DNA of 64,000 bases. Source: Cadophora sp. MPI-SDFR-AT-0126. Taxonomy: Eukaryota > Ascomycota > Leotiomycetes > Helotiales > Ploettnerulaceae. The translations under genes and the position numbers were made by a program. How positions within the stretch are numbered: position 1 is the stretch's first letter; every line of letters starts with the position of its first letter. The stretch lies in the NCBI GenBank assembly GCA_020747065.1, contig JAGMVK010000001.1, positions 1,798,001 to 1,862,000 of the forward strand, given 5' to 3'. Below, in pieces: positions 32,020 to 42,614 of the stretch. A model generated the notes under the pieces. That model was given only the letters and a program-made list of their open reading frames with translations, was not told the origin of the DNA and searched no databases.

Positions 32020-32988
32020 ATGATCCGTTTACAAAGAATAGCGAGTCGTCAACTATTCCCAGCAAAGTCTGGACGCCTCACACCCCGCCATCTAACACCT
32101 CTCAAAATGTCAGCCAATTCAAATCGACAACTCACCACTTCACACCAAATCAAACCTCCAGAAGGATCATGGGACAGCCACATCCACATCATCGATCCCC
32201 AAAAATACCCATTCCCCACCAGCATCCCCCGAGTTCCCCACTCAGGCACAATGTCCGGAGCGCTCTCCAACGCCTCACGCCTCAGCCTCCCGAACATGGT
32301 ATTCGTGCAAGTCAGCACCTACGGCAACGACAACACCTGGATAATCGACGCTCTGAAAGAACTCGGTCCATCTCGAAGTCGTGGCGTCGTTGCATTTGAT
32401 CCAGATACTATCGATTTCCAGACCCTTCAGCAATGGCACGATCTTGGTGTGCGTGGCGTGCGCTTGAATCTGAGGTCGACTGGGACGGAGTTGTCGAAAG
32501 ATGAGATTCAGTCAGCGCTGCGTAAATATGCGGAGAAGCTGAGGCCGATGAAGACGTGGTCGATTGGTTTGTATGCTGATATGGCGATGCTGGATCATGT
32601 TCAGCCACTGATGTCTGAACTGGGGGTGAAGATCGTGCTAGAGCATTTCGGATCTCCAGCGTCGTTGCCGTTAAATACGGCCAAGGAGCCAGGCTGGGAT
32701 TCTCTGCGGAAAATGATGGAAGATCCTCGAGTATTTGCTAAAATTTCGGCGCCGTATATTTTCTCCAAGGATCCGGAGTTCAAGGACTTGGAGGTTTTAG
32801 TGAAGTCGCTTTTGAGCATGAGGGATGGAGATGGTATTGTCTTTGCTTCGGATTGGCCGCATACGCAGTCGAAGGGGTACGATGCGATGCCTTTCTTAGA
32901 GAAATGCCTGGAATGGTGTGGTGAGGACGAAGAGCTCAAGAGGAAACTCTTCCGAGATAATCCCCAGAGACTTTGGGATGTTCGATGA
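32020..32988 (+). CDS. TIM-barrel amidohydrolase (amidohydrolase 2 family)
   Basis: A single exon encodes 322 residues of a metal-dependent hydrolase related to 2-pyrone-4,6-dicarboxylate lactonase. Landmarks are WDSHIHIID with the HxH metal motif near residue 52, RGVVAFDPDT, GVRGVRLNLRSTGTE, LEHFGSP, and FASDWPHTQS with the metal/catalytic Asp near the C-terminus. The start at 32020 (MIRLQRIASRQLF) gives an Arg-rich, acid-free N-terminus like a mitochondrial targeting peptide; an inner Met (MSANSNRQL) could give a cytosolic form. Relatives open lactone rings in aromatic catabolism or hydrolyse amidohydrolase-type substrates; the substrate is unknown. The NmrA-like reductase upstream might belong to the same pathway, which is inference. 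Confidence 0.88.
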   Translation: MIRLQRIASRQLFPAKSGRLTPRHLTPLKMSANSNRQLTTSHQIKPPEGSWDSHIHIIDPQKYPFPTSIPRVPHSGTMSGALSNASRLSLPNMVFVQVSTYGNDNTWIIDALKELGPSRSRGVVAFDPDTIDFQTLQQWHDLGVRGVRLNLRSTGTELSKDEIQSALRKYAEKLRPMKTWSIGLYADMAMLDHVQPLMSELGVKIVLEHFGSPASLPLNTAKEPGWDSLRKMMEDPRVFAKISAPYIFSKDPEFKDLEVLVKSLLSMRDGDGIVFASDWPHTQSKGYDAMPFLEKCLEWCGEDEELKRKLFRDNPQRLWDVR

Positions 32989-33648
32989 AGAGTGATTGAT
33001 GGTATCGGAACCGGCTGTGCAAAGAAGAGCACTTGTTCCAGATGCAGCAATGCAGTATTAATTACGATACACCAATCTTGGGGGATCTTATCTCGACGCT
33101 CCGATATTTCGTAGAATCTGAGGTAAAAGTCCTTTGTCTTTGTTGATACATGGTTTGCTGTTCCGAAAAAAATCTAGATTCTGTTGAGCTAAGCAGTTCA
33201 TGTAGCATTTGAAGATGCTTGACTTGCCGTGCTCTAGTTCCGTCAACATTTCAATCATAGCATAGGGCAATCTAGGTTGGGGAGAAGCAGATGCAAGAGC
33301 TGTAGAAACGCGTGTACGATTCAAATTCAACAGATAACTCAAGAAGCGGTAGCTAGGAAAGATGTTTGTGTGGAACAACAGACATTGTGTGGACACACCT
33401 GGGAAGTTCTAAGCGATCGAATCAAGTTCTACCTTTGGCCAACGCAACATGACCATGCCAGAAAGAACTGCCCAAGGCTGAGAGACAGAGGAGAAATCGT
33501 ATTTGGTATCACCGCACCTAAAAGCTACAGAAAGAATTCCGAAGCATACCTATTTGTATATCCCACATGTTATCCCAATCATCTAAACGAAAAAAGACTC
33601 GCTAAATTCACGACTCAAAACACGGTTCCACTCCGCTTCTCCCCCTCC
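32989..33648. other. Convergent intergenic gap
   Basis: Lies between the ends of the amidohydrolase and the cysteine-rich membrane protein gene. No gene is supported. Confidence 0.5.
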
Positions 33649-35596
33649 CTACCTCCTTTCCCCTATCCCTCTACCACTACCACCTCCCAAATCCCCATCT
33701 TCATTCCCATCCCCCTCCCGATCTGAATACGGATCCCGCAATCTCTCATTCAGCCCTCTCCTCCCCGCTCCAAACGTCCCCCCGTCACTCTCCAACAGCG
33801 AAATCTCCCTAAACTGCGCACTACTCATCTCGCCCCTATCCTCAAGCCTCACCGCACTCTCTCCGGCCTCAGGGATATGAAACAATGCCTCCCTAGGACT
33901 CGGAGTCCAGTCCGGACTTCCTACCGGTCCACCAGGAAGGGGCACAGGTTCGCTCCGCCTCCGGCTCACCATCCTGCCCATCCCCAGCCCTTGCAAAGCG
34001 CGTGTAAAGCTGGAGCGCCTATCGCCGTCACGACCGGCGTCGAGCTCGGCAAGGGCAGCGCTGGACGTCTGGCTTATTTGCGAGATGTCGCTCGCGTCGC
34101 TCCAGTTCCTGCCGTGTTGGCTTGGTCGACGACCTGTCTGAGTCTGGGGGGAGATTTGTGAGCTTTGTGAGTTGCGGTGTTCGTATTGGATTTGGGTTTG
34201 CAGTGGGAGGTCAAAATAGCCAGCATTGGGATTGTGGTGCATTGGTGGGGTGGATTCCAGTGAAGGGTTTCTGTATCCGCCGGAACTAGACGAGTATTGG
34301 GATTCGGAGCTGGACACAGTATTGTAGCCTTTTTGGTAGTGTGTGTGTGGTGGGGAGCGGGGTGAGAAGGGGCTGGTGAAGCTTGGTGTGCTGCGGGGAG
34401 TGTTGGCATCAACGTCAAGTTCGTGGGCGTAAGTTGTTGAGGAGGGGTTGCGGGAGTGGTAAGGGCGGCGGATGCTTCCTGATGCTTGGGAGGCGGTCAT
34501 CATGAGAGGGTCGACGGACATGGCGTCAATGTCTTGATTTCGGGGGATGGAGCGACGGGAACGATGGCCACTTGATGAAGATTGCGTGTGTGTGTTTGCC
34601 TCAGATAGGCGAATCGCGCGGTTGAGGCGCTTGATGATGAAGAAAGCGGCTAGGAGGATAATGAGGAGGATCGCCACGGCACCGCCGATTATCCCGGCTA
34701 TCTGAGTAGTTGTGAGGCCTGAGTCCTTGGTGCCTGCTGCTTTGACTTTCTCAGAAGCCGTTTCGGAGGGTATGTATTTCCCAAGAAGACCATTGTCTCC
34801 CACCGTTTCTGTGGGATCTGGTGCTCCTAGTATAGTTGATGAAGTGATGGTGGCTGTAAGCGTGTGTGGGTTGAGATTCACGTCCGTCGTTGTTAGCGTT
34901 TCTGTGTAGGTGAAGATTGAGATGTCTGTCGCATAGCATGAGTTGAGGGCACAACCGAGACCTGATGAGCAGCACCCATAATTGAGTGATGCTGGGCAAA
35001 GATAGGAATTTGCACCGCAGGTTCGAGTCTTAGTCACTCCGGCTACAGGGATGCAACCATTTGTAGCACACTGATATCCTCCAGGACAGCACCCACCTAA
35101 TGGAATCAGCCAGAGCAGAGCAACAGTGCATTAGATACCCACCTCCTTCAGGTATTCCACAAGCGACGTAGCCAGATGTCCCACAAGCGGATGCCGGGGC
35201 AGCAGAACTTGGGAAACAGCTACTTGTCCCACAGACTCGATCTTTAGGACAACATCCTCCACTCATGGATTTCGGGCATAGGTTGTAGTCCACCGGGCAC
35301 GAAGTCAAGTCCCTCTTCTGTCCTTGAATCCCATCATGTATCATGTCCCATTTGATCGACCCAAGTTTCCGTCTGACAAGCGAAGGACCGTCTGTTATCT
35401 TTGGGTATGAGACGATAATGGTGGATCTGACAGTCGCAGTCGGTAAGAATATCCTCTGCTCTTGCACCACTTTCTGGACACCACCTGTCCTGCCCTCGTC
35501 ATCCGACCTTCCAGACTCCGTGTCCCTTCTCGATCCACAAGATCCGCCAACTAGTCCCAAGAAAATCGCCCCTCGCCAGCCCGCAGAAGCAAGCAT
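33649..35596 (-). CDS. Cysteine-rich single-pass membrane protein
   Basis: Two exons (35596-35143 and 35096-33649) encode 633 residues. A signal peptide (AIFLGLVGGSCG) is followed by an extracellular part with three Cys-rich repeats of the form CP...C...GCCP...CGTSSC, GCCPGGYQCATNGC and YGCCSSGLGCALNSC, then a Ser/Thr-rich stalk, one membrane helix (IAGIIGGAVAILLIILLAAFFI) flanked by KRLNR, and a long Ser/Pro/Gln-rich cytoplasmic tail. This is the layout of fungal wall sensors and WSC-like proteins, though the Cys repeat is not a WSC domain. The tail has many SxR and SP sites that could be phosphorylated. Role as a wall or surface sensor is inference. The join at the 46-nt intron completes the middle Cys repeat, supporting the model. 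Confidence 0.85.
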
Positions 35597-37598
35597 CTTT
35601 GCGACGCTTCCAGCAATCGAGCCTCGGTTCCGTGAGCGTTCAGCATCAATCGATCAATCGCCTAACGTCCCCATCAACCTACCCACGTTCAAAGTTGCAA
35701 GCCCAGAATAGAGATTCCATGAATAATAGCGATAGCGATAGCGAGAGCAGAAAATTGTCAATCGTGATGCGTCGTCAGAAGAAAGCCGGCACGGCTGGCC
35801 GCTGTCTCAGATCCAGACGCTCGATAGATAAGCAGTGAAGAAGTGGGGAGCGAAGGATCTGGGGAGAGCCTCGTGGGCTTCAGGATCACTGACAGCTTGC
35901 TTCAAAGGACTCGAGTGGGAAGCCAAGCAGGAATGACCGAAAGCAATTCCAATATGAAACACCAACAAGCAAATGCGCGCAATAAAACAGGCCGCAGTAA
36001 GTATGTTGGAGGAATAACAAAGGAAAGTCGTCAACAGATCGACAAGAAACCTTCCTACCTAAATCCCCCGCTGGCTCAACTAGCCGGCCCAGGCTCGAAT
36101 GATCTGCCCGGCAGCCCGCCGCCCAGCACCTCTGCAAATCCCCATGCAACCACCGACCACTAGATCGTGGTTGGAGAGCTGGGATCCAACGCATCTCAGC
36201 CTCCCTGCGTCTGTCTTCCGACTTTGGGGGCTGTCATGGTCCGATTGCATGGACTCACTGATTGGTGCGCTTTGCTTTCAGTCAGCCAGGAGCTGCAAAG
36301 CTTCTCACTCGACCAATTGGGGTCGTGAGGGATATTCTAGGAGGCGTCTGAATGGCCTGTTGGAGGAGAGGAAGGCCGGTGTCTGTTGCAGCATGCAGAA
36401 GTGTGTGATCATGCGAATTGTGAGTGGTTGGGGATGCCCTTTGGCGCTGTGAGGGAGGGGTTGGGTGACAGAATGCATACATAGACATGTCGGCTTGACA
36501 GCTGCGGGAGGGTTGACGATGGACGAACGGTGCGGGGCACTTCCGTTGTTCGTGCTCTTGAAAGAGCCTGGTCCACCCGAGCTTCGCAGTGAGACTTCAT
36601 CGAGCTGCAATGCCCCTCAGCCGTGGTGGGGGAAGTTTGGTGCTCTCGTGAGATCTCACCAAGGTGGTCTGGTTAGAATGCGGTCGAAGAAGCCTGCCTT
36701 CCAGTCAGCGAGAAAAATTAGGCGCCGCCGTAGCGGGTTCATCGCTAAAATGCACCAACATTCCTCCGGATGAATGCCAGCCTTTCTGCAACTACATGAC
36801 CAGGACCAGAACCAGAATTATAAGCATACGACCCCTCACACTTGGCCCCCGAGACTACGACTGTAGAAGTGTGGCGGGCATACTTGCATGTTGCCAAGTG
36901 TGCACGGGAAAGAGAGCCCGGCTATCCAGCAACATGCATGGCGTTCTCGCAACAAAAGAGAAGAAACATAAAAGAGATTCATGGCAATGTCAACAAGAGA
37001 CGAAAAGAAAATACCCCATTCAAAGTGGAGGAATTGCGGACAGATTGTGAAAGCCTTACCATCACGAACAGGAAGCATCATCTGTTCCCAAAGTGTGTAC
37101 AAATTCTCGATTTCATGTGGGTATCTAGCCAGCCCCTAACTGTCATCCAGAGCCGTCGCAGATGAACTGGCAACATGAGTCCTGTAGGTACTCATAATGA
37201 CCTATTCATCTCCCAACTCCTATTGCAGACTATTGCTAGCCAGAGATCGTCACATCATCCACATCTCCCAGCTTGCAAATCAAAGGTATATCGTAGTCTG
37301 AATCCAAGTCTGAAAGAAATCAATCGCCAATACGCCGCACCGTGCTGTCTCTGGAAGAAGTAAGGATATCATAACACTTCTCAAATGTCGATCTGAATGC
37401 TGTCGGATGATACCGTGGAAGAACTTTGCGACATTGCTGGCAGTGGCCGAGCGACGCGGGAAAATCAAAGGCTGTCTGTCTGCGTCGATGTCCCCGGCAA
37501 AGTCGTGTGGATGTCTTCGCACTTCAATCTCTGGCCGAGAAATAAGCAATGTTAAGCTACAAGTAGAGCGTCCGAGATGGATGGTCCGAGATGGATGA
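35597..37598. other. 2 kb gap without a supported gene
   Basis: No gene is supported despite several short ORFs (for example near 35715, 36465 and 36664), none with a domain or splice context. A 14-base direct duplication (GTCCGAGATGGATG) stands at about 37569-37597 next to the J-protein stop. Confidence 0.45.
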
Positions 37599-38533
37599 TC
37601 AAGTGGTAGATCTCTTGGCGTTGAGAGCAACCAAGCACTTCTGGCACTGTAGAAGCTCACAGTGTGGGCACTTGAATCCAGCTGGACCTCTCTTCTGGTT
37701 GCAAACCATGCACTTATATTTGGCTTTTCCCTGGTGTTTTGGCCAAAAGCTGACGTGGAGGCAAGTAGCACGCTTCTCGGCAGCCGTGGTAGCATTCTTC
37801 TCCTCCCATATCTGCTCCTGTCGTTCCTTCTCGTTATTGGCAGTCTTCTCCTTGGCAGCTTGCTTCGCAGCTTCCTCGGCCTTCTTCTTCTCCTCGCGGG
37901 CCGCCTTCTCAGCTTGTTGCTTTGCCAATCTTGCTTGCTGTTCTGCACGGTGCTTCTTTTGGATCTTCTCTTGCTCTGCTAGCTTGGCCATGTGGGCTTC
38001 GAATGCGGCTGCTGCCTGTTCCTCGCGGCGGCGGAAGGACGTGAAGAAGGGGTCGGTTCTTGGGTCATGCTCAGTGTGAAAATGAAAATGGTGTCGGGAA
38101 CTGTATTGAGCGTTAAAGAACTTGTTCATGAAGTCCTCGTGTGCAGCATAACCATATGCGTAGGCATATCCATCCTCGTCATCGGAAGCGTCGTAGTAGC
38201 TCGAGAATCTGGATTCTGGGGAGGGTGGGCCACTATCGTATTGGGCACGGAGTGTGGTGTCTGAAAGTATTTCGTGGGCTGCGTTGATCTATAATAAGGC
38301 AAAATTAGCATCTGATGTGGTCTGGAGCTCGCAGACCCCTGTTTGATATTTCAGGCAAGCAGGGACCGATGACTTACGCGCTGCATCTTCTCTGTGGCTT
38401 CTTCATTGTTTGGATTCTTGTCTGGATGATGCTCTCTGGCAAGACGACGATAGCTACTGGTGATTTCAGTAGCAGAGGCGCTTGAACTCAGCTCGAGAGC
38501 CTCGTACAGATCAAAATCCGGTCTGCTAGGCAT
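37599..38533 (-). CDS. J-domain (DnaJ-like) co-chaperone
   Basis: Two exons, 38533-38378 and 38288-37599, encode 281 residues. The J domain fills residues 6-70 with the HPD motif at 36-38 (REHHPDKNPN) and NAAHEILSDTTLRAQYD at its end. A Tyr/Gly/Asp-rich linker follows, then a long Ala/Glu/Lys coiled-coil helix (AEKAAREEKKKAEEAAKQ), and a C-terminal zinc-ribbon-like module with CMVC, CPHC and CQKC. It would stimulate Hsp70 ATPase; the zinc module may bind RNA or client protein. The start at MPSRPDF is chosen because the longer frame upstream to 38914 is Ser-rich leader sequence. The divergent neighbour is a zinc-cluster regulator 1.5 kb away. Confidence 0.9.
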
Positions 38534-40010
38534 CGTGCAAACGGAACTTATTTCGACTTCGGAAAAAGGAAATTTATTGAGACACAGTTCTCGAAGTCCT
38601 GGCGTAGCTTTGAGTATTGGGGAACGAGGGACACAAAAGAAACTGCTGGCAACAGTATAACCTTTTTGCTGCTGTTGTACAGATGAACGTCTGGTCGAGA
38701 TTGGTGGTGGAGGCGAGGGAGGAAGGTGGAACGAGGAAGACCAGAAGGGTCTGAAATTGTGATTTGAAATTGACGAACTGTCAAGGGGTTGGCAGGATAG
38801 TGAATTTGAAAGGTGATGACGTTGAAGGAGAGATAAAAATCGAACTTCGTTATCCACAAGACTGGACGAGAAGTTCACTTTCTGAGAGACGTGTTTGTCT
38901 GAACGCGGAACCACGTGATGGAAGTTTAAGCTTACCCGCCATTTATTGTCTTTACTTTATCTGCTCTTCTTGTCTGCCTTTATGCCTTTCTGTGAGATCT
39001 TGGTAAGATTGAGTTATACTGTTTGTGTGCTTCTCAACTTTTGTACATACTTCCCACGGTTTCCGCCATTCATATGGAGTCTCGAAGTAAGCGCAAGTAA
39101 GGATTGCTGCAGTGAAAACCCATTGGGAGCTGGAGATTGAGCCATATTCTTGTAATGGAACCGCAAATAAAAGTTCTTTAACCGTGCATATACATATCCC
39201 TTCATCATCTTAGTTTTGAAACTACCAGTTCTTTGTCAATCTCAAGATTGTGCCTTCGGTTCAATTGTCTTCTCCTGAGCCTCATAACTTTCCTTGTCTC
39301 TTTTCAGGTCATGATATCGTTGATGAAATCCCATAGTAGAGACTTCAGGCTTCATAAGTTCTTATTCTGCACCCAAAATGAAAATGGCTGTTGTCAATAT
39401 TGATGTTCGGTTGAGGTCAGAACGAAACTTCGGTGGTTTCCGCGAATCAAATGATACCGAGGCATATTTTTCCATGACTCGATGCAGAAGGCATGTTCCG
39501 ACCCTCAATCTGGGCGCGTCTTCAACAAGATTCTTCAAGCAACAGAACAGCTGGATGTATGAATATGAATCTTGCTAATAAAATCACGACATCACACTTC
39601 TTCATGGCCGAATTTTAAAGGTCAATAGATCTGCAGCGAATGTTCTTCGTTCATTCTAGCTTCACGGGCTGCATCGCCAAGATGTCCTTGATATCTGCCC
39701 AGGATTGCCCCGGATCACGTTCTCCCTCGTATTTAAACTCCACACTTATCGCCTTCATCCAATCCGCGTTTTCACCATCCATGCCCTTGCCCTACCCCGC
39801 AAATGGGCTGGCTGCTCTGGCTGGCTGGCTGTTCGTTCTCCGCGAATGGGGAAATTTCCCCTTCGTCCTTCGCTGTTCTCCTCTCGTACCTACATTGCCT
39901 GCCCCTTCTCTCGACTTCCTGCCAATCTGTTCGTTGGAGGCTTCCAAGTTGTCGACATTGACGTGTGGTGTACGTACTTGAGCAGGCGATGATCGCAGTC
40001 CAGCATCAAA
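38534..40010. other. Divergent promoter region
   Basis: 1.5 kb between the J-protein gene and the micro-exon regulator gene. Small ORFs near 39378 and 39640 have no support. Confidence 0.5.
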
Positions 40011-42018
40011 ATGCTCATCTACACTAAACGCGTTGCGCCGAAAGCTCCCAAAAGACGCTCTCGAGCGGGTAATTGTGCTCTTCCCCAGGTATTGAGCCTC
40101 AAGCTGACTTAGGATTGGCATTAAGGGTGCATACACTGGTAAGCTAACACTTCCTCTTCGCCATTGTATCTGCTAACTGGTTCCAGCAAAGAGAAGGTAC
40201 ACAGTTCCAGACAGTCTGCCCAGCGAAGACCTTATCTAACAGCCCCCGCAGAAGAAAAAGTGTAATGAGAACAGACCCCAATGCGACCGCTGCCAGGAAC
40301 GAGGCCTCGACTGCGAATATGAGGCCGTGAAGCCTCGAAAGCGGCGCCGGACGTCGATGGCCAGTTCTGCCCTCTCCCGCGAAAACGATTGCGACCGCTG
40401 GCCTGGACGATTCGAGAACGGAGACATATATTACGATGCGCAGAGTAATGGGGATGCGATCAGCAAGTGGGAAAACGGCTCTGCATACCAGTACCAAGGC
40501 TCAGAAGGTTCGGTTGATTGGGATGCGCCGTATGGAAATGATGTGGAGGAGATTGTGCGGTCGGATTCGATCCCCATCCCCGCTTCTACAGCTGTGGTAC
40601 GGTCAAGGAGCCAATATCCGGATCTTGCAATGATCGCACCTTCGCCCGTGGCATCCCCGTTACTGGAGTTCTGTGCTCCAGTCTTCGAGGAATTTACCGA
40701 TCGGACGAACCGTCGAGCTTTAGTGGACCATTTCTGCAATGTATTGTCCCATCTGATCGTATTCAAAGAGGACAACGGGAACCCATTCCGACAACTGGTA
40801 TTGCCATTGTCTCATGCAAGTTCTCCGGTTATGAATGCGATATTTGCACTGTCCAGTGCCCATCTGGAATATAGAGGGGTTGAGAATGGGGAGAAATCCT
40901 TGGACTTCCACAATAAAGCTCTGCAGGGCCTGGCAAGTTTGATCGAGCAAAATGACATGTCTAGACGAGAGGAAGTTCTGGGAGCCATCATGCTGTTAGT
41001 TTATTACGAAGTGGTGAGCAACGAATTATTTAGGGTCTGAAGTAGAAAACTAACGAATCACAGCTTGTGCAGCGAGGAAATTCCAACATCGTAAACGGGC
41101 ATCTGAAAGGCGCCATGACGGTCATGAAATCGGGTCCTCAGCTCACAACACCAACAACTCTATTTTTGGAACGAGTAAGTCTCTTGTCCAACTGACTGAT
41201 ATACTTTATTAACTTGTTATCAATAGGCCTTCCGCTTCTACGACGTAATAGCAGCTTTATCCCTTGGAACCGCTCCAAATGCGAACCACGAGAATGTTTC
41301 CCCTCCGTTTCCCGCATCCACCACATCTACAGACTCTTTCTCCAACTCACCCCTCAGCGCTGTCGATACACTCCTTGGTCTGTCCACTGACCTCTGGCCC
41401 ATAATCCACCGCCTCTCCCATCTCCTCTCCTACAAGAATTCTCTTGAAGCGGCCGTGGCCTCGGGTCAAACCTCGAAAGCAACAGTCCTCCGCACCGAAC
41501 TCGAGAACACATCTCAAGCCATCGAGAACGCCCTCGCGACTTGGAAGCCCACTTTCACTTCTTCGGGCGAAAACCTCGATCATGAAAATATCGGGACGCA
41601 AAGTACTCGGATCCAGAGTATCTTCCACAATGCTGAAGCTTATCGTCATTCTGCTTTCGTTTATCTGTATAGAACGATCCGCGCCCAACCTAGAACTCAT
41701 CCTACCGTACAAAGACACGCGCACCTCGCTTTGCAAGCCTGTTCAAACGTAGTACAACTCGCTGAACAGTGCTTTGATGGGCCCATGTCTGCGTTGCTGT
41801 GGCCGCTGTTTGTATCATCTTGTGAAGCGACGACAGAGGAGGATAGAGAGTTGGCTATGAATGGCTTCTGTGGGACCGAGAGGAGGCAGGGGATGACGAA
41901 TATTATGCGGGCCTGGGAGGTTGTGCAGGAGGTTTGGAGGAGAGTTGATTTAGGGGAGGAAAATGTGGATTGGAGGGGTATCTGCGAAGAGAGGCAGTTC
42001 AATATTGTTTTTGGATAG
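40011..42018 (+). CDS. Zn2Cys6 transcription factor with micro-exons in the zinc cluster
   Basis: The gene encodes a 581-residue regulator. Exons are 40011-40068, 40126-40138 (13 nt), 40187-40196 (10 nt), 40252-41013, 41064-41174 and 41227-42018. Only this splicing restores a perfect zinc cluster: Cys21 and Cys24 (the codon of Cys24 is split between the two micro-exons), Cys31, 38, 41 and 48, spaced CX2CX6CX6CX2CX6C with KEKKKK between Cys24 and Cys31. Introns are 57, 48 and 55 nt with CTGAC or CTAAC branch sites; intron 1 ends in AAG. After RKRRRTS comes a Fungal_trans_2-type domain ([39 protein letters not shown]), the group of acriflavine-resistance acr-2-like and UGA3-like factors. The ATG at 40011 follows an in-frame TGA, so it is the first possible start. 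Targets are unknown. Confidence 0.87.
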
Positions 42019-42614
42019 TTCGTCAGACCGAGATGAGGGCTTGCTATCAAGGAAGCATTCGTATATATGTACCTAATCATATCAGTGAAGTAAATATGTC
42101 CAATTTTAGCCCGCTTATTTGCCACTGTTTACTTTGTGGCAGTGCCTTCTTCCTTTCCAACCCGACGCTCATTCGCACTCGCTACCTTCTCGTAAAATTA
42201 TCTGTCTTTCATATTCCTTCTTCCAAGCTGTCATCAGACTCAATATCGTATTACGGAGGACAGAGAAAGACGCTGAATTAACAGACATTGAGGAAGTTTC
42301 ACGTGATCTAAAAACAGCCAATGACGTAGCGCATTTAGGAAGTATTCTAGACCTTGTTCCACCAAACAAAATCGTCATCGTTGAGCATAATACCAGTGCC
42401 TTTGAAGAGAAATTGCCGGTGATTTTTCCTTGTCAATATCATATACATGTATCACATTCCCCACTTCGAGCTTGTCTCTCGACATCTAGGTTTATCTATA
42501 TTCCACCCTACATAAAGACCTTGACGACCAAACTCAAACCAGGAAAACCCCAGACTATCAAGCTTTCAGCCCATAGCAACGATCCAGAACTACAAGGCTC
42601 ATCCCGTCCCAGCG
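42019..42614. other. Gap upstream of membrane protein gene
   Basis: 600 bases with promoter and 5' leader of the next gene; no gene is supported. Confidence 0.5.

Noticed and set aside
37280..37948. Minus-strand ORF of 222 codons
   Set aside because: It overlaps the J-domain gene in another frame and is Arg/Lys-rich shadow sequence.
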